This document shows, one piece after another, positions 46,339 through 54,304 of a stretch of DNA of 64,000 bases; position 1 is the first letter of the stretch; each line of letters starts with the position of its first letter. A model generated the notes under the pieces. It was not told where the DNA came from. It searched no databases and worked only from the letters and a program-made list of their open reading frames with translations. Origin of the DNA: Bhargavaea cecembensis (GTDB taxonomy: Bacteria; Bacillota; Bacilli; Bacillales_A; Planococcaceae); the NCBI RefSeq assembly GCF_001619585.1, contig NZ_LQNT01000011.1, forward strand, positions 558,001 to 622,000, read 5' to 3'. A program made the translations under genes and the position numbers.

Positions 46339-46629
46339 TCACTTCTCGTCTTCGCGGATCGCGATGTGACGGATGATGTCTTCGTTGATATTCGCAAGAC
46401 GTGTGAATTCATCGATCGCAGTTGTAGGCGCGTTGGTTTTTACGATGTGGTAAACCCCTTCGCGGAAGTCGTTGATCTCGTAAGCGAGACGACGCTTGCC
46501 CCATTCTTTCGACTCGATGATTTCCGCGCCTTCAGAAGTGAGGACTCCGTCAAAGCGCTCAACGAGTGCTTTTTTCGCCTCATCCTCGATTTTCGGCTGG
46601 ATGATGTACATGATTTCGTACTTGTTCAT
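46339..46629 (-). CDS. rpsF: 30S ribosomal protein S6
   Basis: 96 residues from the ATG at 46629, with AAGGAGGTG upstream. [20 protein letters not shown] and [19 protein letters not shown] cut to [16 protein letters not shown] mark S6. It pairs with S18. The leader can fold so that the ribosome site is paired, in keeping with autoregulation by the S6-S18 complex. Confidence 0.97.
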   Translation of the reverse strand: MNKYEIMYIIQPKIEDEAKKALVERFDGVLTSEGAEIIESKEWGKRRLAYEINDFREGVYHIVKTNAPTTAIDEFTRLANINEDIIRHIAIREDEK

Positions 46630-46640
46630 CAAGATGTCAC

Positions 46641-46684
46641 CTCCTTGTGGACTTGTGGCCGGCCGCGATGCGGCAGGCAAGGAG
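46641..46684 (-). promoter_or_regulatory. rpsF leader hairpin that pairs the Shine-Dalgarno
   Basis: In the transcript CUCCUU (46684-46679 complement) pairs with AAGGAG of the ribosome site (46646-46641); inside lies a GC hairpin GCCG-CAUCG-CGGC flanked by further G/C pairs. Bacterial rpsF leaders are known S6:S18 targets with a CCG bulge. Confidence 0.5.
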
Positions 46685-46715
46685 TAAAATATTCAATACT
46701 TACTCACATCGGTTT

Positions 46716-46744
46716 ATTCTACCACGGTGCCTGTCCGTTTTCAA
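46716..46744 (-). promoter_or_regulatory. promoter of rpsF-ssb-rpsR
   Basis: On the minus strand -35 TTGAAA (46744-46739), 17-base spacer, -10 TAGAAT (46721-46716). The leader is about 80 bases. Confidence 0.75.
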
Positions 46745-46803
46745 CTATTTTCTATGGAAAGCGATGCAATCGATGTATGGCTTATAATTTGTGATATGGG
46801 GCA

Positions 46804-46929
46804 GGTTGATTTCCGCTCCAGGCGGACGCTTTCCGCGGGCTTGGCCTTAGCCCACGCACCGCTCCGCTTTGCGTGGGCTAAGGCTCAAGCTATTCCCGCA
46901 GGAGTCGCCGCCCTTCGCTGCAATCAACA
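46804..46929. repeat. Bacillaceae-type intergenic repeat (structured, about 125 bases)
   Basis: Terminal GTTGAT (46805-46810) and ATCAAC (46923-46928) are inverted. GGCGGACGCTTTCCGCGGG near the left and CCCGCAGGAGTCGCCGCC near the right are the conserved ends of a repeat I know from many Bacillaceae genomes. The centre is a perfect 13-bp stem, CCTTAGCCCACGC (46845-46857) with GCGTGGGCTAAGG (46871-46883). Confidence 0.8.
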
Positions 46930-46961
46930 TAAAACACACATTTAATCTAGGGGGCAATTAT

Positions 46962-47609
46962 GTGAACATGGAAGATTTGGAATCCCGTGAGCCGGATCGG
47001 GTGATTGAGCTGGATCTCCGGCGGGTGATGAAGCAGAGTCTCTGGCTGACGGGCGGAGGCGCTGCCGTTCTTTATCTGGTCAGTTTCCTCGTGAGGGGAG
47101 AGCTTTCGGTGTCCGTCTCGTTCGGGGGCTTTATGCTCGGGTTGCTGCTGTTCGCCGTCGGCTACGTCGTGCTCATCGTGCTGCATGAGGCGTGCCATCT
47201 GCTCGGTTTCCGGGTGTTCGGAGGCGTGCCGTTCAAGAAGATGGCTTACGGGGTGAACCTGGAGATGGGTATCGCGTATGCGACGACCGAAATCCCGCTC
47301 CGGAACCGGCCGATGCGGCGCGCTCTGCTGATTCCGCTATGGCTCACCGGAGTCCTTCCGGGCATCATCGGCATCTGGCTCGACAGCCATCTGCTCATCT
47401 TGCTTTCGGCCTTTCTGATCGGCGGGGCGGCGGGCGATCTGGAGATGGACCGCCGGCTCAAAGAGCTTCCGGACGACTGGCTCATCCGGGACGATCCCGA
47501 GAAGCCGAAGCTGTATGCCTATGATCCCCAAGGAATGGCCGCAATACCGGATGAACCCGAGAGAACAGAAGATGGGCCGGATGAAAACGGCACGACTCAC
47601 AAAAGCTGA
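46962..47609 (+). CDS. DUF3267 membrane protein with HExxH zinc motif
   Basis: 215 residues from a GTG at 46962, with GGGGG 7 bases upstream; an ATG follows two codons later. Four to five helices; LIVLHEACHLLGF in helix 2-3 is an HExxH metal motif as in intramembrane or membrane-linked proteases, and DUF3267 proteins carry it. The C-terminal 45 residues are charged and Pro/Glu-rich. Substrate unknown. It stands alone, next to a genome repeat on one side and a 21-base tandem repeat on the other. Confidence 0.75.
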   Translation: MNMEDLESREPDRVIELDLRRVMKQSLWLTGGGAAVLYLVSFLVRGELSVSVSFGGFMLGLLLFAVGYVVLIVLHEACHLLGFRVFGGVPFKKMAYGVNLEMGIAYATTEIPLRNRPMRRALLIPLWLTGVLPGIIGIWLDSHLLILLSAFLIGGAAGDLEMDRRLKELPDDWLIRDDPEKPKLYAYDPQGMAAIPDEPERTEDGPDENGTTHKS

Positions 47610-47625
47610 CCGCCCGCCATTGCGT

Positions 47626-47730
47626 GGTCTTTCGTGTTCCCCGCGCGGACTCTCATGTCCCTTGCCTGAACTCTTATTCTCTGTCCCTGGTCTTTCGAGA
47701 CCGTTTCCCGGTCTCTCGTTAGAATCGTCT
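47626..47730. repeat. five tandem 21-base degenerate repeats
   Basis: Units start at 47626, 47647, 47668, 47689 and 47710, each beginning G(G/A)(T/A)CT(T/C)T(C/T). On the minus strand they would encode a 7-residue repeat of the type x-ERPGxx. No gene with a ribosome site uses that frame. Confidence 0.6.
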
Positions 47731-47739
47731 ATCAAATCC

Positions 47740-47776
47740 AAAGCCCCGGCTCCGCTTTGCTGCGGAGCCGGGGCTT
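47740..47776. terminator. terminator after ychF
   Basis: AAGCCCCGGCTCCGC pairs perfectly with GCGGAGCCGGGGCTT around a 6-base loop; on the minus strand TTTGGATTTG follows. Confidence 0.82.
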
Positions 47777-47786
47777 CAATGTGTAA

Positions 47787-48887
47787 TCAGACGTTAAAAC
47801 GGAACAGCATGACATCGCCGTCCTGGACGACGTACTCCTTGCCTTCCAGGCGGACCTTGCCCGCTTCCTTGGCAGCGGCCATCGATCCCGCTTCAAGCAA
47901 ATCTTCATAAGACACCGTCTCGGCACGGATAAAGCCGCGCTCGAAATCGGTGTGGATGACGCCGGCACACTGCGGGGCCTTCATGCCCTTGCGGAACGTC
48001 CAGGCGCGTACTTCCTTCTCACCGGCCGTGAAGTAAGTGGCCAGGCCGAGCAGGTTGTAAGATGCACGGATCAGCTGGTCAAGGCCGGCTTCCTCGATGC
48101 CGAGTTCCTCGAGGAACATCGCTTTCTCGTCATCATCGAGTTCAGCCATTTCTTCCTCGATTTTTGCGCAGACAACGATGACTTCGGCATTGTCGCCTTT
48201 TGCGAATTCGCGGACCTGCTGAACGTATTCGTTGCCGTCCGGATCCGAGATCTCGTCTTCCGAAACGTTTGCCACATACAGCATCGGCTTGATCGTCAGC
48301 AGGTTCATGCCTTTGATGACTTTCAGCTCGTCCTCGGTAAAGTCAAACGAGCGGGCCGGCTTCTCATTTTCGAACGCTTCTTTCAGGCGTTTCAGGATCG
48401 GCTCCTCAACGAGCGCTTCCTTATCCTTCGATTTGACCATCTTCGACACACGTGTCAGGCGCTTGTCGACGCTCTCGAGGTCGGCGAGGATCAGTTCCAG
48501 GTTGATGACTTCGATGTCATCAATCGGGTTGACCTTGCCGGAAACGTGGGTGATGTTTTCATCGGCAAAGCAGCGGACGACCTGGCAGATCGCGTCGACT
48601 TCGCGGATATGCGAGAGGAATTTGTTGCCGAGGCCTTCACCTTTGCTGGCGCCTTTGACGATGCCCGCAATATCGGTGAACTCGAATGCGGTCGGCACTG
48701 TTTTCTTCGGTTTGACGAGTTCCGTCAGTTTGTCGAGACGCGCGTCCGGGACTTCGACGATCCCGACGTTCGGGTCGATCGTGCAGAACGGATAGTTGGC
48801 CGCTTCCGCTCCGGCTTTGGTGATGGCGTTGAACAGAGTCGACTTCCCGACGTTCGGGAGCCCGACGATTCCGGCAGTTAATGCCAT
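47787..48887 (-). CDS. ychF: redox-regulated ATPase YchF (OLA1 family)
   Basis: 366 residues, the usual length, from the ATG at 48887. G1 is GLPNVGKSTLFN; the N-K/T-x-D motif is replaced as is usual in OLA1, which prefers ATP. C-terminal TGS domain with VIHTDFERGFIRAETVSY. It binds ribosomes and dampens oxidative stress responses. Same strand as yyzM and the MscS gene. Confidence 0.96.
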   Translation of the reverse strand: MALTAGIVGLPNVGKSTLFNAITKAGAEAANYPFCTIDPNVGIVEVPDARLDKLTELVKPKKTVPTAFEFTDIAGIVKGASKGEGLGNKFLSHIREVDAICQVVRCFADENITHVSGKVNPIDDIEVINLELILADLESVDKRLTRVSKMVKSKDKEALVEEPILKRLKEAFENEKPARSFDFTEDELKVIKGMNLLTIKPMLYVANVSEDEISDPDGNEYVQQVREFAKGDNAEVIVVCAKIEEEMAELDDDEKAMFLEELGIEEAGLDQLIRASYNLLGLATYFTAGEKEVRAWTFRKGMKAPQCAGVIHTDFERGFIRAETVSYEDLLEAGSMAAAKEAGKVRLEGKEYVVQDGDVMLFRFNV

Positions 48888-48964
48888 GGGTTTCCACAAC
48901 CTTTCAATCTATATCCAAAAAATTTAAACAGTCTGATTCAATCCCTACAACTTTATAAGTATAA

Positions 48965-49001
48965 GAAGAAAAGGCAGGGATGTCCATCATTCCCCTGCCT
49001 C
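48965..49001 (-). terminator. terminator overlapping the yyzM stop
   Basis: GGCAGGG pairs with CCCTGCC around a 13-base loop and TTTTCTTCTT follows on the minus strand. The stop codon (48987-48989) lies in the loop region. Confidence 0.75.
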
Positions 49002-49190
49002 TGCACGTTCAAGCACTTTTTTCATCTTTTTCTCGAAGTCCCGCCGGGGGATCATGACGCTGTGCTGGCATCCTGTGCATTTGATCCGGATGTCCGCTCC
49101 CAAACGAATGATCTTCCAGGCATTTGTGCCGCACGGGTGCGGCTTCTTCATCTCAACCACGTCTCCGATGCCGTATTCTTTCGGCTCCAC
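48987..49190 (-). CDS. yyzM: DUF951 protein YyzM
   Basis: 67 residues from a GTG at 49190, with GGAGG 8 bases upstream; a GTG at 49199 is inside that site. Family stretch VVEMKKPHPCGTNAWKIIR, then IKCTGCQHSVMIPRRDFEKK. The Cys residues (CGTN, CTGC) suggest a small metal or nucleic-acid binding fold. Function is unknown. The ychF-yyzM-mscS order is conserved near oriC in Bacillales. Confidence 0.85.
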   Translation of the reverse strand: MEPKEYGIGDVVEMKKPHPCGTNAWKIIRLGADIRIKCTGCQHSVMIPRRDFEKKMKKVLERAEAGE

Positions 49191-49234
49191 CGGGATCACC
49201 TCCGGGATTCTGCTTTACTCTTGATTCTAACATG

Positions 49235-50143
49235 TCATTCCGACGGTTTCGAATCCACCATGACCATTTTCGGATACGGGATCTCGATTCCGTTTTCCTG
49301 AAGGAATTGCTTCAGGTCCATGCGCAGCCGGCGCGCCAGGCCAAAGTGCATCATCGGGGCGGTTTCCGCGGAAATCCGCATGACGACATGGTTCGGCTCC
49401 AGTGCCTGCACACCGAGCAATTCAGGCGGGGCAAGCAGGTCCTCGTAGTTTTCATCACCCATGAGGCTTGCCAGGAATTCCTTGATCAGCGACTCGGCTT
49501 TCGGAATATTCGTTTCATAAGAGACCCTGACATCAATGATCGCCAATGAATTGTAAATCGACGAGTTGACGACCTCCTGGATATTGCCGTTCGGGATGAT
49601 GTGAAGTTCTCCCGTATAGACCTTGATCTTCGTTGTGCGGAGACCGATCTCCTCGACAGTGCCCTCTGCTTCGCCGATCCGGACATAGTCACCGACCGAG
49701 AACTGGTCTTCGAAGATGATGAAGAATCCAGTGATGACGTCCTTTACAAGGCTCTGTGCCCCGAAACCGACGGCAAGACCGAGCACCCCGGCTCCGGCGA
49801 TGAGTCCGGCAACATTGATATTGAATGTCGACAGGATGGCGAGAATCGCCGCAAAGTAGACGACGTAAGAAATGACGTTCTCCAGCAGCTTGAGGAGCGT
49901 GCGTTCCCTCCGGTCAGATAGCGGACGCCTCAGCCGGACGCTGAAGACTCGCCGGAGGACCGCCTTGCCGAGGCGGACGACCAGACCGGCAAGGACGATG
50001 ATGAGCAGAATTTTCAGGGCAACCAGCCCGACATCAAACCATAATTTCTCACTTAACAGAGCCTCTTTTACCCGCTCAAACAAATCGAATGTTTCCTTGG
50101 TTTTTTCGGTTACTGTCTCTGCCACCGTAGGTTCTTTGGCCAT
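49235..50143 (-). CDS. mechanosensitive channel of the MscS family (YkuT/YyaF-neighbour type)
   Basis: 302 residues from the ATG at 50143 (AAGGAGG about 11 bases upstream). Three membrane helices: about 38-60, 82-103 and 107-135, the last being the pore helix with GVLGLAVGFGAQSLVKDVI. The cytoplasmic beta domain has FEDQFSVGDYVRIG and HIIPNGNIQEVVNSS. It opens when membrane tension rises, releasing solutes in osmotic downshock. Divergent from yyaC. Confidence 0.9.
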   Translation of the reverse strand: MAKEPTVAETVTEKTKETFDLFERVKEALLSEKLWFDVGLVALKILLIIVLAGLVVRLGKAVLRRVFSVRLRRPLSDRRERTLLKLLENVISYVVYFAAILAILSTFNINVAGLIAGAGVLGLAVGFGAQSLVKDVITGFFIIFEDQFSVGDYVRIGEAEGTVEEIGLRTTKIKVYTGELHIIPNGNIQEVVNSSIYNSLAIIDVRVSYETNIPKAESLIKEFLASLMGDENYEDLLAPPELLGVQALEPNHVVMRISAETAPMMHFGLARRLRMDLKQFLQENGIEIPYPKMVMVDSKPSE

Positions 50144-50228
50144 ATCGGCATCAACCTCCTTCGACTTCTGTATATCCTCCCACTTTTGCGCGTATACTTC
50201 CAAAAATACGCATAGAAAAGAGGTTCAT

Positions 50229-50864
50229 ATGATCCGCATCGGGACGAGTTCTGAACAGGGACGTTTACATTACGCGGAGGCCGGGGCGGCTTGGAGGATC
50301 GCCTCCGTCCTTCTCCACCACATACCTTTCGGCGATCGGCCGGTCCGGTTTGTCTGTATCGGGACGGACCGGTCAACCGGTGACTCCTACGGTCCTCTCA
50401 CCGGCACCTCACTAACCGAGCAGGGGAGCCTTCGCCATCCGATCCTCGGGACACTTGACAGTCCGGTCCATGCACTGAACCTGCAGCGGATCGCCGAGAC
50501 TGACGAGGATGTGTTCACCGTGGCAATCGATGCCTGTCTCGGCAGGGCCGAGCATATCGGCCAGATTGTCATCGAAGACCGCCCGCTGTTTCCCGGCCGG
50601 GCCGTAGGGAAGACGCTGCCGCCGATCGGAGACCTTTCGATCAAGGGCGTCGTCAACGCCGCTGCGCCCAACAGCCAGGAAATTCTCCAGAATACCCGTC
50701 TTCACCTTCCGTTCATGATGAGTCGCGTGACAGCAAGGGCGATCTCACTCGCCTGCTGCCGGCATGAAACCAAACCCGTACAGGAGGCCGGTCACGAGGG
50801 CCACAATGAGGATCCCCGGTATGAGGTTTGCCACCCGGATCTTCGTCAGCCCGATCAGGTTTAG
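50229..50864 (+). CDS. yyaC: spore protein YyaC (DUF1256, GPR-like)
   Basis: 211 residues; AAGAGGT precedes the ATG. VCIGTDRSTGDSYGPLTGT and DSPVHALNLQ are the conserved acid-containing loops shared with the germination protease fold. Known members are sporulation-specific. The conserved part ends near residue 170 (NTRLHLPFMMSRVTARAISL); the rest (about 40 residues) is read from the antisense of the neighbouring DUF554 gene, an overlap of 120 bases. A CATAG/GTATA pair before the start could be a sporulation-sigma promoter; this is weak. Confidence 0.85.
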   Translation: MIRIGTSSEQGRLHYAEAGAAWRIASVLLHHIPFGDRPVRFVCIGTDRSTGDSYGPLTGTSLTEQGSLRHPILGTLDSPVHALNLQRIAETDEDVFTVAIDACLGRAEHIGQIVIEDRPLFPGRAVGKTLPPIGDLSIKGVVNAAAPNSQEILQNTRLHLPFMMSRVTARAISLACCRHETKPVQEAGHEGHNEDPRYEVCHPDLRQPDQV

Positions 50865-51482
50865 TCCGATTGCAATGATCATGAGACCTCCGGTCGCCGT
50901 CATCTCCTCGATGAAAAATTGCAGCATGTCATCCGGGATAAACCGGCTGATGACGGAAGCAAGCATTGTAATCACACCCTGATAGAGAAAGACAGGCACC
51001 GCGGACAGGATGACGCCGATGCCGAGCGTCGAACTGAGAATGAGTGCGGTGAACCCGTCGATGATGCCTTTTGCGATCAGCACATCATGATCGTTCCGGA
51101 GTCCGCTGTCGATCGCGCCGATGACCGCCATCGAACCGATCACGAAGATGAGGGTCCCTGTGACAAAGCCCTGGGCGATGCCGCCCTGGCCATCGTCTCC
51201 AGGAGTCTTGCCCGCCTTGGACTCCATCCAGCGGCCGAGGCGGTTCAGCTGTCCGTCCAGGTCAAGCCATTCGCCGATGGCCGCCCCGACGACAATTGAG
51301 ATAATGACAATGATGATCTGGGATGTGGCAAAACTCATCTGGATGCCGATGACCATGACCGCAAGGCCGATGGCATAGGTCACCGTCTCTCTGATCCGTT
51401 CGGGTATCCTGCCGAGAAACCGGCCGATGACCGAACCGATGATGATGAGCAGCACGTTTACGAGTGTGCCGAATAATGCCAT
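50745..51482 (-). CDS. DUF554 membrane protein (YqgA/YdfK-like)
   Basis: 245 residues from the ATG at 51482 (GAGGGGG upstream). About seven helices; MALFGTLVNVLLIIIGSVIG starts the family, and FVIGSMAVIGAIDSGLRNDH is its central mark. Function is unknown; in several Bacillales it sits by spo0J as here. It overlaps yyaC tail-to-tail. Confidence 0.85.
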   Translation of the reverse strand: MALFGTLVNVLLIIIGSVIGRFLGRIPERIRETVTYAIGLAVMVIGIQMSFATSQIIIVIISIVVGAAIGEWLDLDGQLNRLGRWMESKAGKTPGDDGQGGIAQGFVTGTLIFVIGSMAVIGAIDSGLRNDHDVLIAKGIIDGFTALILSSTLGIGVILSAVPVFLYQGVITMLASVISRFIPDDMLQFFIEEMTATGGLMIIAIGLNLIGLTKIRVANLIPGILIVALVTGLLYGFGFMPAAGE

Positions 51483-51512
51483 AAGGATCCCCCTCTCCAC
51501 CAAAAATAGACC

Positions 51513-51538
51513 GCCCTTTTTCTCTGCAGAAAAAGGGC
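51513..51538 (-). terminator. terminator after spo0J
   Basis: GCCCTTTTTCT pairs perfectly with AGAAAAAGGGC around a 4-base loop; on the minus strand TCTATTTTTGG follows. Confidence 0.75.
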
Positions 51539-51544
51539 AGGTGG

Positions 51545-52387
51545 TTATTGTTGCTGGTCAAGAAGCTCAAGAATCCGTTCAAGGTCTTCATCCGAGAAAA
51601 ACTCGATCTCGATTTTTCCCCGATTTTTCGTCTTCCTGATATTGACGCTCGTGCCGAAGAAGTCCCGGAGTTCCGTTTCTTTTTCGGTGATGAAGATGTC
51701 TTTCTTTTCTTTCTTTGTTTCACGTGGAACATCTTCGTTCATCCGCTGGACAAGCGCTTCAAGCTGCCGGACGTTCAGATTTTCAGTGGCTGTTTTTTGC
51801 GCAACCGGTTCAATCTGTGCTTTTTTCTTTAGCCCCAGTAGTGCACGGCCGTGGCCCATCGACAGCCGGCCATCCGAAAGCATGGCGCGTACCGGTTCCG
51901 GAAGAGAAAGGAGGCGCAGATGGTTCGCGATATGCGGACGGCTCTTTCCGAGACGGAAGGCCAGCTGCTCTTGGGTCAGGCCGAGCGTATCCATCAGCTG
52001 CTTGTAGGCTTCTGCCTCTTCGACCGGATTCAGGTCTTCACGCTGCAGGTTCTCCAGGATCGCCAGTTCCATCATCTGCTGGTCGGTCATGTCGCGAACC
52101 ACCGCAGGCACAGAATCAAGTCCCGCCTCTCCGGAAGCACGGAATCTCCGTTCGCCGACGACGATTTCATACTTCCGTCCTTTTTTCCGGACGATGATCG
52201 GCTGGAGGATCCCATGTTCACGGATCGATTCGGTCAGTTCTTTGAGGCTTTCCTCCTCAAATACCTTTCTTGGCTGGTACGGATTTGGCTTCAGAAGTTT
52301 CAGATCGATCTGTTCCACTTGTTCGGACTGCTTGAGCGACTCTCCGGGAAAAAGCGCGTTCAGTCCCTTACCTAGCCCCTTCGCCAT
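51545..52387 (-). CDS. spo0J: chromosome-partition protein ParB/Spo0J
   Basis: 280 residues. CTPase/ParB-N box with IVVGERRFRASGEAGLDSVP, then the helix-turn-helix LGLTQEQLAFRLGKSRPHIANHL that reads parS, and a C-terminal dimer domain ending FSDEDLERILELLDQQ. It loads at parS as a CTP-dependent clamp, recruits SMC and acts with Soj. A perfect parS lies within the gene at 51716-51731. It overlaps soj by 20 bases. Confidence 0.96.
   Translation of the reverse strand: MAKGLGKGLNALFPGESLKQSEQVEQIDLKLLKPNPYQPRKVFEEESLKELTESIREHGILQPIIVRKKGRKYEIVVGERRFRASGEAGLDSVPAVVRDMTDQQMMELAILENLQREDLNPVEEAEAYKQLMDTLGLTQEQLAFRLGKSRPHIANHLRLLSLPEPVRAMLSDGRLSMGHGRALLGLKKKAQIEPVAQKTATENLNVRQLEALVQRMNEDVPRETKKEKKDIFITEKETELRDFFGTSVNIRKTKNRGKIEIEFFSDEDLERILELLDQQQ
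51716..51731. promoter_or_regulatory. parS site inside spo0J
   Basis: TGTTTCACGTGGAACA is a full match to the ParB consensus (TGTTCCACGTGAAACA on the other strand). Bacillus subtilis also has a parS within spo0J. Confidence 0.95.
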
Positions 52388-53141
52388 TGCGGATCACTTC
52401 CTTCGCCAATTCTAGATAAACTTCCGCTCCGCGTGACCGCGGATCGTAGACAATGATCGGTTCACCGTGGCTCGGTGCCTCGCTCAGACGGACATTACGC
52501 GCAATGACCGTATGGTAGACCTTATCCTGGAAGTACTTTTTCACTTCCTCGATCACCTGGATGCCGAGGTTTGTGCGCGCGTCGAACATCGTCAGGAGGA
52601 CTCCGTCAATCATCAGGTCCTGGTTGAGGTGCTTCTGTACGAGCCGGATGGTCGAGAGAAGCTGGCTTAGGCCTTCCAGGGCGTAGTATTCGCACTGCAC
52701 CGGGATGATGAGCGCATCCGACGCGGTGAGTGCATTGAGCGTCAGCAGACCGAGGGAAGGCGGACAGTCGATGATAATGTAGTCATAATCATCCTTCAGC
52801 TCATCCAGCGCATGTTTGAGGCGAACCTCACGGGATATTGTGGAGACCAGCTCGATCTCCGCCCCGGCAAGCGCGATAGTGGCCGGAATGACGTGGAGGC
52901 TCTCCACCTTCGTCGGCATAACCGCACTCCGCACATCGGCATCATCAATCAGGACATCGTATATGCAGTTCTGGACATCGCCTTTGTTGATGCCGACTCC
53001 GCTCGTCGCGTTCCCCTGGGGGTCCGTGTCGATGAGCAGCACCTTCTTGCCCAAATGTGCGAGGCAAGCACTCAGATTGACGGAGGTCGTCGTTTTGCCG
53101 ACGCCGCCTTTCTGATTGGCGATTGATATGATTCTTCCCAC
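52368..53141 (-). CDS. soj: chromosome-partition ATPase ParA/Soj
   Basis: 257 residues from a GTG at 53141 (AGGTG upstream; homologues start MGKIIAI as here). Deviant Walker A NQKGGVGKTTT, A' LLIDTDPQGNATSGVG, Walker B IIIDCPPSLGLLT. The dimeric ATPase binds DNA, works with Spo0J in origin segregation, and controls DnaA directly. Upstream of and overlapping spo0J. Confidence 0.96.
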   Translation of the reverse strand: MGRIISIANQKGGVGKTTTSVNLSACLAHLGKKVLLIDTDPQGNATSGVGINKGDVQNCIYDVLIDDADVRSAVMPTKVESLHVIPATIALAGAEIELVSTISREVRLKHALDELKDDYDYIIIDCPPSLGLLTLNALTASDALIIPVQCEYYALEGLSQLLSTIRLVQKHLNQDLMIDGVLLTMFDARTNLGIQVIEEVKKYFQDKVYHTVIARNVRLSEAPSHGEPIIVYDPRSRGAEVYLELAKEVIRNGEGAR

Positions 53142-53256
53142 AATGCACCTGCTTTCCAACTGCTTCGTTTGTTACGGTATTGGCCGGCCCGTGAATAGGG
53201 GGCAACCATTTCTTATATTCTACCAAAATTCTGCCGGACGGTCTTTTGGCCTGACA

Positions 53257-53286
53257 GAAAAAACTCTTGCCGGAACGGCAAGAGAC
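53257..53286 (-). terminator. terminator after noc
   Basis: CTCTTGCCG (53264-53272) pairs with CGGCAAGAG (53276-53284) around GAA; TTTTTTCTG follows on the minus strand. The stem lies just past the noc stop. Confidence 0.88.
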
Positions 53287-53288
53287 GG

Positions 53289-54167
53289 TTACTTCTGTTT
53301 CGGAATTCGTACTGTAATCTTGTAGAACTCCTCCTCGTCCTCTTCTTCCGTCTGCAGGCGGATGCCGCTTTGGTTGACGAGGGAGAGGGACTGCCTGATT
53401 GTATTGAGCGCGATGCGGACGTCCTTGCTGACTGCCTTGCGCCGCTTTTTCGGCTTCGTCTCTGGTGCCGGCTCTTCCTCAGGGGGATTCAGGATCTCTT
53501 GGATCCTAGCTTCGAGCTGTTTGACATTATATTGATGTTCTTTAATTTCTGCGAAAACCTGAAGCTGAAGTTCCTCTTCCTTGAGAGGGATCAGTGAACG
53601 GGCATGCCGCTCGGATATCTCACGGTCAAGGATGCCCCTTCTGATCGGTTCCGGAAGTTTCAGAAGGCGGAGCTTGTTGGCCACGGTGGACTGGCCCTTG
53701 CCCAGCCGCTGAGCGAGGGCTTCCTGAGTGAGGGAATGGAGCTTCAGCAGTTTGTCGTACGCCATGGCCTCCTCGATCGCCGTCAGCTCTTCACGCTGCA
53801 GGTTCTCGATGAGTGCGACAGAAGCGGTCTCCTTGTCGTCCATGTCCCGGATGATGGCCGGCACTTCCGTCCACTTAAGCTTTTTCATCGCCCGGAATCG
53901 CCGTTCTCCCGCAATGATTTCAAACTTGCCATCCTCGATCGGGCGAATGACGATCGGCTGGATGACGCCGTGGATATTAATGGTTCTCGCCAGTTCGTCG
54001 ATCTTCTCTTCATCAAAGATCGTCCTTGGCTGGAAACGGTTAGGTATGATATCGGCCAGGCGGACCTTGATCACATCTTCGGAACGTTCCGCCCCGCTCG
54101 TTTCAAATAATTCATCTTTATCGCTGTTCCCGAAAAAGCGCGAGAAAGTGCTTTTCAAAACGGGCAC
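53289..54167 (-). CDS. noc: nucleoid occlusion protein Noc
   Basis: 292 residues, a ParB paralogue. N-terminal stretch [20 protein letters not shown] contains the amphipathic membrane-targeting helix typical of Noc. The CTPase box is [20 protein letters not shown] and the helix-turn-helix [20 protein letters not shown]. It spreads from Noc-binding sequences as a CTP clamp, attaches DNA to the membrane and blocks Z-ring assembly over the nucleoid. Gene order rsmG-noc-soj-spo0J is as in Bacillus. Confidence 0.94.
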   Translation of the reverse strand: MPVLKSTFSRFFGNSDKDELFETSGAERSEDVIKVRLADIIPNRFQPRTIFDEEKIDELARTINIHGVIQPIVIRPIEDGKFEIIAGERRFRAMKKLKWTEVPAIIRDMDDKETASVALIENLQREELTAIEEAMAYDKLLKLHSLTQEALAQRLGKGQSTVANKLRLLKLPEPIRRGILDREISERHARSLIPLKEEELQLQVFAEIKEHQYNVKQLEARIQEILNPPEEEPAPETKPKKRRKAVSKDVRIALNTIRQSLSLVNQSGIRLQTEEEDEEEFYKITVRIPKQK

Positions 54168-54255
54168 CCCCTTATGGACATCCTACTACAAGACAATTCG
54201 ATGCGGGGCCGGAAATTCCTTCCCGGGGAGTCCAAATGTAAGAATATATAAAAAA

Positions 54256-54271
54256 TGTTCCACGTGAAACA
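54256..54271. promoter_or_regulatory. parS site between noc and rsmG
   Basis: TGTTCCACGTGAAACA: a full match to the ParB consensus, in the 137-base gap between noc and rsmG. Confidence 0.95.
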
Positions 54272-54304
54272 GCAGGAGGCCATTCACGCGGAACCAATCA
54301 TTCA

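Noticed and set aside
47337-47741. Minus-strand frame with ERPGN-type heptads
   Set aside because: No start with a ribosome site, and most of it is antisense to the DUF3267 gene; reported only as a repeat.
53604-54110. Plus-strand frame of 168 codons opposite noc
   Set aside because: Antisense shadow caused by codon bias; no family or ribosome site.
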